Positions 50,966 to 59,543 of a DNA stretch of 64,000 nt are shown here, piece after piece. The DNA is taken from contig NZ_CP102512.1 of NCBI RefSeq assembly GCF_024612015.1, positions 2,108,001 to 2,172,000 on the forward strand, written 5' to 3'. How positions within the stretch are numbered: the stretch's first letter is position 1; every line of letters starts with the position of its first letter. The notes below the pieces were generated by a model that saw only the letters and a list, made by a program, of their open reading frames with translations, did not search any database and was not told the DNA's origin. Source of the stretch: Streptomyces sp. CA-210063. GTDB taxonomy: Bacteria; Actinomycetota; Actinomycetes; Streptomycetales; Streptomycetaceae. Position numbers and translations under genes: made by a program.

Positions 50966-51583
50966 GGACGCCTCACCTTCAGCGGCAACAACCGGTTTCT
51001 ACCGGTCGACGGGGCAGAGCTTGTTCCTGAGCGCCATCTGCGTCAAGAGTCTTGACCGGTTTTCGAAAACTCCGCGCAACCCCCCGGACATGGCCAGATA
51101 CGCCGTCACGCACCACCGAGGGCCCCACAAGGGGTGCGGAAATTCCAGGTCATCGGCCGACTTCAGCCAGTCGGCACCACAGATCCACGTCTCCCGAAAC
51201 CCACGGATCCAGGAACCGGTTGCTCCCCACCTCACCGCTGTCGCCCGCCTCGCGGGGAGACCCGCGCGGCATCCGCCGCGGCCACCCCGCCTCAGCGACG
51301 GGGCACGCGGGGGTAACCGATTACGCCATCACGCGGAATCTCACCACTTTCCGGCGGGAAAGCGGCCCCTCCACCCTGACAAGCCCCGACGAACCCCCAC
51401 TTCGCCTCCCTCGGCACATCCACATGACCTGCTCATTTACGGACGATGCCCAGCAAGACTCCGCACGCGACTCCCGATCACGACGATTGACCGGCCATCG
51501 AACCCGGATCTACGGTAGAAGACGTTTTCTGAAACTGTTCCCACACCAGCCCTCGCATCCACCCCCAGCTCTCCAGGAGAGTC
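50966..51583. promoter_or_regulatory. Divergent control region of pectin operon and dehydrogenase
   Basis: This gene-free 618-bp stretch contains GTTTTCGAAAAC (51059-51070, a perfect palindrome about 95 nt before the lipoprotein gene) and GTAACCGATTAC (51313-51324), similar to the reverse of the operator before the first LacI gene. On the plus strand a promoter is plausible: TTGACC at 51487-51492, 18-nt spacer, TACGGT at 51511-51516, followed by GACGTTTTCTGAAAC (51521-51535) and AGGAG before the ATG. Confidence 0.5.
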
Positions 51584-52597
51584 ATGCCCAGCGCCCAGTC
51601 GACGCGAGCCGTGTTCGCCATGGATCCGGTGCATCTACCCCTGCTCTTCCCGCCGCCGCTCATGGCCCGGCTGCGACACGTGGTCGAGATCGAACCCGAG
51701 TTCGTCGTCCGGGACTTCGCCGATCCCGCCGCCGCCCAGGCGCTGGCCGGGGCCGAGGTGCTGATCACCGGCTGGGGCTGCCCGCACCTCGACGCGGACG
51801 TGCTGACGGCGGCACCCCGCCTGCGTACCGTCCTGCACGCCGCGGGCTCGGTCCGCGCACTGGTCGGCGAGGCCCTGTGGCAGAGCGGGGTCACCGTCTC
51901 CAGCGCGGTGGCCGGGAACGCGCTGCCGGTCGCCGAGTACACGCTCGCGATGATCCTGCTGGCCGGGAAGGACACCTTCGACCAGCGCGAACGCTTCCGG
52001 CAGACCCACACCTACCCCTCCCCCGCCGAGACCGCGGCCATCGGAAACGTCGGCCGCCGGGTCGGGGTCATCGGGGCCTCGCGAGTCGGCCGCCGGCTCC
52101 TCGAACTGCTGAAGCCGTTCGACTTCGCCGTCTCGCTGTACGACCCGTATGTCGACACCGCGGGGGCCGCCGCACTGGGCGCCGAACCGATGGCGCTGGA
52201 GGACCTGTTGCGCACCAGCGACATCGTCAGCCTGCACGCCCCCGACATCCCCGAGACCTACCGCATGCTCGACCGCGGCAGACTCGCGCTCATCAAGGAC
52301 AACGGCGTGCTCATCAACACCTCCCGGGGCGCCCTGGTCGACCCGGAGGCGCTCACCGACGAGTTGCTCTCCGGCCGGCTCCGCGCGGTCCTGGACGTCA
52401 CCGAACCCGAGCCGCTGCCCGCCGGCTCCCCCCTCTACAACCTCCCCAACGTCTTCCTCACCCCGCACATCGCCGGTTCACTCGGCAACGAGCTGGAGCG
52501 CCTCGGCCGTACCGTCGTCGAGGAGTTGGAGCGCCTCGCCTCGGGCCTGCCACCGGCCCACGAGGTACGCCACACGGACCTGGCCCGGGTCGCCTGA
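51584..52597 (+). CDS. D-isomer-specific 2-hydroxyacid dehydrogenase (paralogue 2)
   Basis: A 337-residue enzyme close to the one at 2276-3283. It has the nucleotide motif RVGVIGASRVGRRLLELLKPFDF, the catalytic arginine in NTSRGALVD, glutamate in TEPEPLP and histidine in TPHIAGSLGNE. AGGAG lies 5 nt before the ATG. It is divergent from the pectin operon and stands upstream of a third sugar importer, so it probably reduces or oxidises an acid formed in uronate or aldonate breakdown. Glyoxylate/hydroxypyruvate-type activity is possible. Confidence 0.9.
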   Translation: MPSAQSTRAVFAMDPVHLPLLFPPPLMARLRHVVEIEPEFVVRDFADPAAAQALAGAEVLITGWGCPHLDADVLTAAPRLRTVLHAAGSVRALVGEALWQSGVTVSSAVAGNALPVAEYTLAMILLAGKDTFDQRERFRQTHTYPSPAETAAIGNVGRRVGVIGASRVGRRLLELLKPFDFAVSLYDPYVDTAGAAALGAEPMALEDLLRTSDIVSLHAPDIPETYRMLDRGRLALIKDNGVLINTSRGALVDPEALTDELLSGRLRAVLDVTEPEPLPAGSPLYNLPNVFLTPHIAGSLGNELERLGRTVVEELERLASGLPPAHEVRHTDLARVA

Positions 52598-53020
52598 ACC
52601 GTGCCGGCACGCCGCCCTCTCCCTCCGCGGCGCTCTCACGTCCGCACCGGAAGCCCTCCCGCTGGCAAGGGATGACAGGGAGACGTAAACGTTTTCACAT
52701 GCCGGGCCGCCGCGCGAGCCGCTTCCGCGACGGCCCGTACGCCGTTCGGCGCGCCTCTGACCTGGGCAGCTCCGGTCACGCTCTCGTCACCGATCAGCGA
52801 CTCTCGGCAACCCCGCGGACAATCCGGCGTAACAATTTGCCGTCGCGCTCTTGCGTGAGCCGATCAGGCGACCTACGTTTCACAGCAACCGTTTACTACA
52901 CGTTCCGCAGGGGTCCCGAGACCCGAGCTGATGGTCCGCCTCGCTCGCCGTCGCCCCACCGAGCCGCCCCTCGCTCCCCCCGCTTCCGCGATCGTCTACG
53001 TCTCGAAGGATGACCGTACG
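52598..53020 (+). promoter_or_regulatory. Control region of the third sugar importer
   Basis: This gap of 423 bp holds no gene. A LacI-like palindromic site GTAAACGTTTTCAC lies at 52685-52698 with core AAACGTTT. A candidate promoter is TTGCGT (52851-52856), a 17-nt spacer and TACGTT (52874-52879), immediately followed by half-site-like GTTTCAC and GTTTAC. The ACGTTTTC block also appears in the promoter of the preceding dehydrogenase gene at 51523. Confidence 0.45.
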
Positions 53021-54358
53021 ATGAACTCCACCAGCCCCCGGAGAAGGTTCGCCCGCGTTGCCGTCGCGAGTGTGGCACTGACAGGTCTGCTCGCCGCGTG
53101 CGGCGGTTCGGACTCCGGTGACGACAGCTCCGGAGCCTCCGGTCCGGTCACCCTCCCCTTCTGGGGCTGGGCCAACGGCCAGGAGACCCTCGTCAAGGCG
53201 TTCAACGCCTCCCACAAGGACATCCAGCTCAAGTACACCAAGGTCACCGACCAGCTGACCATGCAGAAGCAGCTCAGCAACGCGGTGAAGGCGGGCAACG
53301 CCCCCTGTCTGCTGCAGAACACCGCCGAGTATGTGACGACCTGGGTGTCGCAGGGCGCGCTCGCCGACATCACCGAGTACGTCGGGGCGAGCGAGGACAA
53401 GTTCAACGCCGGCGCCTGGGCCGGTGTCCAGGTGCAGGGCAAGGTCTACGGCGTGCCCACCAGCTCGGCGCCCGCCTTCACGATCTACCGCACGGACGTC
53501 TTCAAGAAGTACGGCCTCGACGCGCCCGCGACCTGGGACGACTTCATCACCGCGGGCAAGGAACTGAAGAAGCACGACATCCACATCACCAACTACGCCG
53601 GTGAGGACCCGAGCACCCTGGAGGTGCTGGCCATGCAGGCGGGCGCCCACTGGTACGCGATCGACGGCGACTCCTGGAAGGTGAACTTCCAGGACGAGGG
53701 CAGCCTCAAGGCCGCCGACGTGATCCAGCAGATCATCGACAACGACCTCAACTCCAAGCTCTCCTTCGCCGACTACGCGGCCGTGCAGCGCAACTACGAC
53801 AAGGGCGGCACGGCCACGCGGCAGATCTCGACCTGGCAGATGTCCGGCATGGTGCAGAACTTCACCGACTCTTTCGGCGACTGGGCGCTCACACCGTGGC
53901 CGACGTACAAGGGCGAGGCGGCGAAGACCCCGGCCGGCACCAACCAGAGCGGTGGCATGAACCTGGTCACCGAGCAGTGCGAGTACAAGAAGCAGGCGGC
54001 CGAGGCGGCGCTGTGGCTGTCCACCGACACCGACGCGGTGAAGTCGATGGCGAGCCCGGAGACCGGCAGCGGTGTCATGCCGGCTCTGGCCGACAGTGAC
54101 GCGTACGTCGCCGAGGCGATCTCCGAGAAGCTGCTCGGTGACCACTACGAGCCGGGCAAGAAGGTCGTCACGGACAGTCTGGGCACCGTGACCACCGACT
54201 GGGTCTACGGCCCGAACTGGACCGCGATGTTCACCGAGCTGCAGAGCGAGTGGGGCAAGGTCGTCAGCAAGGAACAGAAGGTCACCGACCTGCTCGCGCA
54301 CATGCAGGAGTGGACGGTCAAGGACCTGAAGTCCCGCGGTATCAACGTCAAGGGCTAA
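53021..54358 (+). CDS. Sugar-binding lipoprotein of an ABC importer
   Basis: A 445-residue family 1 solute-binding protein. The signal has a basic start (SPRRRFARVAVASVALTG) and lipobox LAAC with Cys27 as anchor. The mature part has PFWGWANGQETLVKAFNASHKDIQLKY and SSAPAFTIYRTDVFKKYGLDAPATWDDFITAGKEL, typical of the family. Two permeases and a GH43 enzyme follow, so the ligand is probably a xylo- or arabino-oligosaccharide. Confidence 0.93.
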   Translation: MNSTSPRRRFARVAVASVALTGLLAACGGSDSGDDSSGASGPVTLPFWGWANGQETLVKAFNASHKDIQLKYTKVTDQLTMQKQLSNAVKAGNAPCLLQNTAEYVTTWVSQGALADITEYVGASEDKFNAGAWAGVQVQGKVYGVPTSSAPAFTIYRTDVFKKYGLDAPATWDDFITAGKELKKHDIHITNYAGEDPSTLEVLAMQAGAHWYAIDGDSWKVNFQDEGSLKAADVIQQIIDNDLNSKLSFADYAAVQRNYDKGGTATRQISTWQMSGMVQNFTDSFGDWALTPWPTYKGEAAKTPAGTNQSGGMNLVTEQCEYKKQAAEAALWLSTDTDAVKSMASPETGSGVMPALADSDAYVAEAISEKLLGDHYEPGKKVVTDSLGTVTTDWVYGPNWTAMFTELQSEWGKVVSKEQKVTDLLAHMQEWTVKDLKSRGINVKG

Positions 54359-54370
54359 AGGCATCTTTCG

Positions 54371-55255
54371 ATGATTCGCTCCCAGCGCTGGAAGGGTGCC
54401 GCGTTCACGGTGCCCTTCCAGCTCGGATTCGTCTTCCTCTATCTGCTCCCCATCGGGTACGCGGTGTACGAGTCGCTGTTCCAGGAGAAGCAGTCCGGGC
54501 TCGGCCTCGGCGGTGCGACGCGGGAGTACTCCGGGTTCGACAACTACCGGCTCGGGCTGACCGACTCGGCGTTCATGGGCTCCATCCTGCGGGTGGTGCT
54601 GTTCGCCTGCGTGCAGATACCGTTCATGCTGCTGGTCAGCCTGGTCCTGGCACTGTTCCTGGACGCGCTCACCTCGAAGGCAGCGAACCGGTTCCGGATC
54701 GTGCTGCTGCTCCCGTACATGATCCCGGGCGTGGTCGCGGCGATCGTGTGGATCAACCTGTACAGCCCCGAGGTCGGCCCGCTGACCCCGGTCGGCGACT
54801 TCTTCGGGTTCGACTGGAACTTCTTCTCGCCCTCCATGGTGTGGCCGTCCATCGGCAACCTGCTCACCTGGCACGGCATCGGCTACAACATGGTGATCAT
54901 CTACTCGGCGCTCCAGGGCGTGCCCCGCGAGCTGTTCGAGGCCGCCCGCCTCGACGGCGCCTCCGAGGCCCGTATCGCGCTGAACATCAAGATCCCGTTC
55001 GTACGCGGTGCCCTGGTGCTGACCGGGCTGCTCTCCATCATCCAGATGCTGCAGATCTTCAACGAGCCGGCGCTGTTCCGGAGAATCACCCCGGAGACCG
55101 TCGACGACAGCTTCACCCCGATCATGATCATCTACAACCAGGCGTTCAACGCGGGCAACTACCACTACGCCGCCGCCCTGTCAGTGCTCCTCGCCCTGAT
55201 CCTCGGCGTCGCCTCCTTCCTCTTCTTCCGGCTGACTTCGAAGGAGGTCGACTGA
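54371..55255 (+). CDS. ABC sugar importer permease (MalF type)
   Basis: A 294-residue permease with about six transmembrane helices and the EAA loop FEAARLDGASEARIALNIKIPFVRG. It lies 12 nt after the lipoprotein gene, and its TGA shares one base with the next ATG (55253-55257). It has almost no cytoplasmic leader, starting MIRSQRWKGAAFTVPFQLGFVFLYLLP. Confidence 0.93.
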   Translation: MIRSQRWKGAAFTVPFQLGFVFLYLLPIGYAVYESLFQEKQSGLGLGGATREYSGFDNYRLGLTDSAFMGSILRVVLFACVQIPFMLLVSLVLALFLDALTSKAANRFRIVLLLPYMIPGVVAAIVWINLYSPEVGPLTPVGDFFGFDWNFFSPSMVWPSIGNLLTWHGIGYNMVIIYSALQGVPRELFEAARLDGASEARIALNIKIPFVRGALVLTGLLSIIQMLQIFNEPALFRRITPETVDDSFTPIMIIYNQAFNAGNYHYAAALSVLLALILGVASFLFFRLTSKEVD

Positions 55256-56193
55256 TGGCCACGACGACGACCACCGGCTCCCCCGAGAAGTCCGGGACAT
55301 CCGGGACGTCGGGGGTCCCGCCCGTGCGGCGCATCACCCGCGCGGACACCGCCTCGCGCGGGCGCGGCGGCCAGCGGTTCATTCTGCTCGGTCTGATCCT
55401 GGCCAGCGCCTACAGCCTGTTCCCCGTGTGGTGGCTGATCGTCGCCTCCACCAAGGACCGGGTCGGGCTGTACCAGAGCAACGGCATGTGGTTCTCCGAC
55501 ATACACCTGTGGGACAACCTGCGTCAGCTGTTCACGTACGGGGACGGCATCTTCCTGCGCTGGACCGCCAACTCGTTCCTGTACGCCGGTGTCGGCTCCC
55601 TCGGCGGCACCCTCATCGCCCTGGCAACCGGTTACGGCCTGGCCCGTTTCGACTTCCCCGGCCGGGGTGTGGTGTTCGCGTGCGTGGTGGGCTCGTTCCT
55701 GATCCCGATCGCCCTGCTCACGCTGCCGCTGTACCTGATGTTCTCGAAGATCGGCCTGGTCGACACCCCCTGGGCGATGCTGATCCCCTGCCTCATCAAC
55801 CCCTTCAGCGTGTATCTGGCGAAGGTCTACACCGAGGCGACGATCCCCTTCGAACTCCTGGAGGCGGCCCGGATCGACGGCGCCGGTGAGCTGCGGATCT
55901 TCTTCAGCATCGTGCTGCGGATGATGACCACGGGCGGCGCGACGGTCTTCCTGCTGGCCTTCGTCAACACCTGGAACGCCTTCTTCCTCCCCCTCACCGT
56001 CCTGCGCGGCGAGGAGAACTGGACCCTCAACCTCGGCCTCTACAACTGGACCGGTAAAAGCCTCGAATCCGGCATCGACCTGACGAGTCTCGTCCTGACC
56101 GGCGCCCTGCTCTCCATCGTGCCGCTGGCGATCATGATGACCGCGATGCGCCGCTACTGGCGGTCCGGTGTGACGCTGGGGGCGCTGAAGTGA
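55255..56193 (+). CDS. ABC sugar importer permease (MalG type)
   Basis: A 312-residue permease with a Thr/Ser/Gly-rich leader of about 38 residues and six helices. The EAA loop LEAARIDGAGELRIFFSIVLRMM lacks the usual closing proline. AAGGAGG lies just upstream of the ATG. It completes the third importer, whose operon continues into the GH43 gene 79 bp downstream. Confidence 0.92.
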   Translation: MATTTTTGSPEKSGTSGTSGVPPVRRITRADTASRGRGGQRFILLGLILASAYSLFPVWWLIVASTKDRVGLYQSNGMWFSDIHLWDNLRQLFTYGDGIFLRWTANSFLYAGVGSLGGTLIALATGYGLARFDFPGRGVVFACVVGSFLIPIALLTLPLYLMFSKIGLVDTPWAMLIPCLINPFSVYLAKVYTEATIPFELLEAARIDGAGELRIFFSIVLRMMTTGGATVFLLAFVNTWNAFFLPLTVLRGEENWTLNLGLYNWTGKSLESGIDLTSLVLTGALLSIVPLAIMMTAMRRYWRSGVTLGALK

Positions 56194-56272
56194 CACGTCC
56201 GGTGCCTGCTCGAGGGGCCGGTCCGGTGCCTGCTCGAGTGACCGTCAGTCTGGAAGCACCGGGAGTTCGCTC

Positions 56273-57895
56273 ATGACCGTGGCCCACAACCCCGTCATCC
56301 GTGGCTTCGCCCCCGATCCCTCCCTCATCAGGGTCGGCGAGTGGTACTACGTGGCGACCAGTTCGTTCGAGTGGTTCCCGACGATTCCCTTGCACCGGTC
56401 CAGGGATCTGGCGCACTGGGAGTACGCCGGCCATGTGCGCGGCGCGGCCCCGGGCGGCTCACTGGCCGGCGTCCCCGACTCGGGCGGCGTCTGGGCGCCT
56501 TCCCTGAGCTGGGACGGCGAACGCTTCTGGGTGGTCTACACGATCGTGCGGTCGGTCGGCACGCGGTACTTCGACCTGGACACATACGTCAGCACGGCCG
56601 CGGCGGTGGACGGCGAGTGGACCGCTCCAAGGCGGGTCGCGAGCCATGGCTTCGACCCCGCGCTGTTCCACCACGAGGGCCGGCTCTGGCTGCTCAACAT
56701 GCAGAGCGACCACCGCCCCGGCGGCAAACGGTTCGCCGGTATCGTCCTGACGGAATTGGACCGCTCCACTCTGCGCCCCCTCGGCGACACCCACCTCCTC
56801 CTCCAGCACGACAAGCTGATCGAGGGCCCCAAGCTCCTGGTCCACGACGGCTGGTTCCACCTGGTGCTGGCCGAGGGCGGCACCGGTTTCGAGCACGGGG
56901 TGCGGGTCGCGCGCAGCCGCTCATTGACCGGCCCGTACGAGCTGGACGATCTGCCCCTGCTGACGACCCGGGACGACCCGAAGGTGCCGCTGCAGAAGGC
57001 CGGGCACGCCGAGCTGGTCGAGACGCCGACCGGCGAGTGGTTCCTGAGCCACCTCACCGCCCGCCCCCTGCACACCGACCAGGGCATGCGCTGCCCGCTG
57101 GGACGGGAGACCGCCGTCCAGGCGGTGGCCTGGGACGCGGAGGGGTGGCCGAGGCTGCGGCAGGGGGGTTGGCATCCTGCGGTCGAGGTGGAGGTGCCGA
57201 CCGTGCCTGGGGCCTCCGGCGAGTCCACGTCCACGTCCACGTCCACGTCCGCGCCGGTCGTACGCGGGGACACGCTGTCCTGGCCGTGGAGCAGTCTGCG
57301 CGCGGAGCCGGACGCGTCCTGGGTCGACGCGACGGCCCGTCCCGGCTGGATCCGGCTGCGCGGACGGCAGGGGCCCGAATCGCTGTGGGACCAGAGCCTG
57401 TTGGCCCAGCGCGTCACCGAGCACCGGGCGGAGGTGGAGGTCACCGTGGAGGCCCGGCCGCGCACCTTCGGCGAGGCCGCGGGGCTGACCCTCCGCTACA
57501 ACGCCGCCTCCTACCTCACCCTCGACCTGACCTGGGCCGAACCCGAGGGCGAGCCGCAGCGCGGCCAGCAGTGGCGGGGCGAGGGCCGCACCGTACTCAG
57601 CCTCGTCGAACGTGACGATGAGGGCGCGCGGCAGGTGGCCGAGGTCGAGGTCGAGGCGGGGCGGCCGGTCACTCTGGGGGCGAGTGTCGACGGCGCCGAG
57701 GCCCGCTTCTGGTATCTGCGCGACGAGGTACGTACGCCGATTGGACCGGTCCTGGACTTCAGCCGGCTCTCCGACGACTACGGGTCCAAGCTGCGCTTCA
57801 CGGGCGCCTTCGCCGGCATCCACGCCCAGGACCTCGTCGGCGCGGCCTTCACGGCGGACTTCGGCGGGTTCCGGCTGGTGTGCGGCGAGGAGTGA
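56273..57895 (+). CDS. Cytoplasmic GH43 beta-xylosidase/alpha-L-arabinofuranosidase
   Basis: A 540-residue enzyme without a signal peptide. The propeller begins NPVIRGFAPDPSLIRVGEWYYVATSSFEWFPTIPLHRSRDLAHWEY, with the base in PDPSL, and contains GVWAPSLSWD and the acid in DKLIEGPKLLVHDGWFHL. The C-terminal 200 residues form the beta-sandwich usual for GH43 xylosidases of subfamilies 10-12. A Ser-Thr linker (STSTSTSTS) made by a 6-nt repeat joins the domains. It should trim oligosaccharides brought in by the importer just upstream, whose operon it shares. Confidence 0.9.
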   Translation: MTVAHNPVIRGFAPDPSLIRVGEWYYVATSSFEWFPTIPLHRSRDLAHWEYAGHVRGAAPGGSLAGVPDSGGVWAPSLSWDGERFWVVYTIVRSVGTRYFDLDTYVSTAAAVDGEWTAPRRVASHGFDPALFHHEGRLWLLNMQSDHRPGGKRFAGIVLTELDRSTLRPLGDTHLLLQHDKLIEGPKLLVHDGWFHLVLAEGGTGFEHGVRVARSRSLTGPYELDDLPLLTTRDDPKVPLQKAGHAELVETPTGEWFLSHLTARPLHTDQGMRCPLGRETAVQAVAWDAEGWPRLRQGGWHPAVEVEVPTVPGASGESTSTSTSTSAPVVRGDTLSWPWSSLRAEPDASWVDATARPGWIRLRGRQGPESLWDQSLLAQRVTEHRAEVEVTVEARPRTFGEAAGLTLRYNAASYLTLDLTWAEPEGEPQRGQQWRGEGRTVLSLVERDDEGARQVAEVEVEAGRPVTLGASVDGAEARFWYLRDEVRTPIGPVLDFSRLSDDYGSKLRFTGAFAGIHAQDLVGAAFTADFGGFRLVCGEE

Positions 57896-58311
57896 GGGCA
57901 CCGCCCCGGGTGCGGGTCCGCCCCGCAGGGCTCTGGCTCTGGCTCTGGCTCTGTGCAGGCAACGCTGCGGGGCAATACGCCTGGGGTCTGTCGGTGAAGT
58001 GCCGGTCATGGCTACTCGTTGAGGACTGCGACCAGAACCCCTGGGGGCAAGCCCCCGTGAACAGACGCCGGTTGCGCCCCCAGCCCTCCGGCCCCCGACG
58101 GCCCTCGGCCAAGCACCCATCCGCGCCCCTTGTTCGAGGTTTCGAAAGTTTTGGCTTGGGCGGTCCTTTGATTCCCCGCTCCTTCCCGCCGTGTTGAGTT
58201 GGCCTTACCGTAGGAAGCGCTTGCTACGTGGCGGGTGGTTCCGCCGCGCGAGCGAGGCTGTTCGAAAATTTCACCGGCCCTCGGGACGGGGCCCTGAGAG
58301 GTGGAGTCGCG
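57896..58311. promoter_or_regulatory. Intergenic region before the LacI gene
   Basis: This 416-bp stretch holds no clear gene. CTCTGG-type hexamers are repeated about four times near 57930-57952. GGAAGCGCTTGC at 58213-58224 (palindrome AAGCGCTT) matches the reversed site at 25222-25233 in 11 of 12 positions, and TTCGAAA-type palindromes occur near 58139-58145 and 58260-58266. These are good candidates for binding sites of the LacI protein encoded next. Confidence 0.45.
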
Positions 58312-59352
58312 ATGGTGCGTGGCGGGAGCGCGACGGCCGGGCCGACGCTGGCGGTGGTGGCGCGCGAGGCCGGGGTCTCCGTACCGACGGCCTCGAAGGT
58401 GGTCAACGGCCGGGAGGACGTGGCCCCGGAGACCAGGCGCCGGGTCACCGAGGCGTTGGACCGGCTCGGTTACGTCCGCAGACCCCGGTTCGAGGCGTCG
58501 AAACCGCCGCGCATGGTCGACCTGGTGGTGCACTCGCTGGAGAGTTCCTGGTCGGGCGCGGTACTGCACGGCGTGGAACAGGCGGCCCACGACGCCGGCC
58601 TGGAGGTCGTGGTCTCGGCCGGTCTGACCCGCACCCGGGGCGCCCGCCCGGAACGCGGCTGGTTCGACAAGCTGACCGCCCGGGGCTCGGCCGGCGTGCT
58701 GTTCAACCTGGCCGAACTGTCCCCCGCCCAGTACTCCTGGCTCACCCAGCACCGCATCCCGTTCGTCCTGATCGACCCGGTCCTCGAACCGCCGCCCGGC
58801 GTGGTGTCGGTGGGCGCGGCCAACTGGCAGGGCGGGACCACCGCCACCGAGCATCTGCTGGCCCTGGGGCACGAGCGGATCGCCGTGATCGCCGGGTACC
58901 GGCGGAAGATGTGCAGCAGCGCACGGGTGGCGGGCTACCGCTCGGCGCTGATGGCCGCGGGGATCCCGTACCGGTCGGAGTACGTCCGCTACGGCAACTT
59001 CATGGAGACCGCCTCCCGCCACCGTATGCTCCAGCTGCTCGACCTCCCCGAACCGCCGACCGCCGTCTTCGTCTGCTCGGACAAGATGGCCCTCGGCGCG
59101 TACGAGGCGCTGGCCGAGCGGGGGCTGCGGGTGCCGGACGACATCAGTGTGGTCGGTTTCGACGACCTGCCCGAGGCCCGGTGGGCGAATCCCGGCCTGA
59201 CCACCGTGCGCCAGCCCCTCTCCGAGATGGCCTCGACCGCGCTGCGGCTGCTGGTGCGGATGATGGAGGGCGACCAACCGGAGGGGACGCGCACCGAGTT
59301 GTCGACGCGGCTGGTGGAGCGGGCGAGCACGGGGGTGCTGCGCTCGGCCTGA
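58312..59352 (+). CDS. LacI-family transcriptional regulator (2)
   Basis: A 346-residue regulator with helix-turn-helix GPTLAVVAREAGVSVPTASKVVNGREDVAPETRRRVTEAL and a sugar-binding domain including CSDKMALGAYEALAERGLRVPDDISVVGFDDLPEARWANPGLTTVRQPLSEM. It resembles regulators of xylose/arabinose-type operons. The ATG at 58312 (MVRGGSATAG) is preferred to an upstream ATG because GAGAGGTGGAG precedes it. It lies behind the importer-GH43 operon, which it probably represses. Matching AAGCGCTT sites suggest that it also acts on the distant rhamnogalacturonan genes. Confidence 0.92.
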   Translation: MVRGGSATAGPTLAVVAREAGVSVPTASKVVNGREDVAPETRRRVTEALDRLGYVRRPRFEASKPPRMVDLVVHSLESSWSGAVLHGVEQAAHDAGLEVVVSAGLTRTRGARPERGWFDKLTARGSAGVLFNLAELSPAQYSWLTQHRIPFVLIDPVLEPPPGVVSVGAANWQGGTTATEHLLALGHERIAVIAGYRRKMCSSARVAGYRSALMAAGIPYRSEYVRYGNFMETASRHRMLQLLDLPEPPTAVFVCSDKMALGAYEALAERGLRVPDDISVVGFDDLPEARWANPGLTTVRQPLSEMASTALRLLVRMMEGDQPEGTRTELSTRLVERASTGVLRSA

Positions 59353-59543
59353 AGGGGGAGTGGGATCGTGTCGGGGTTCGGACGAAATGGTTGCGGAGCA
59401 CCTGAGTTCGGGTGAACGGTGGGCGTCGTCGGACCGTACGCATAGTGATGGGCGTACGGGTGTGATGGCGGTGCCGCCGTCCCCGGCCCCCTCCGCTCCA
59501 CCAGCACTGAGCTCCACATGCTCCACAGGGAAGGACCTTCGGG

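Noticed and set aside
57226..57249. Hexamer tandem repeat in the GH43 gene as a separate repeat element
   Set aside because: It stays in frame and encodes a Ser-Thr linker between the two domains, so it is part of the gene.
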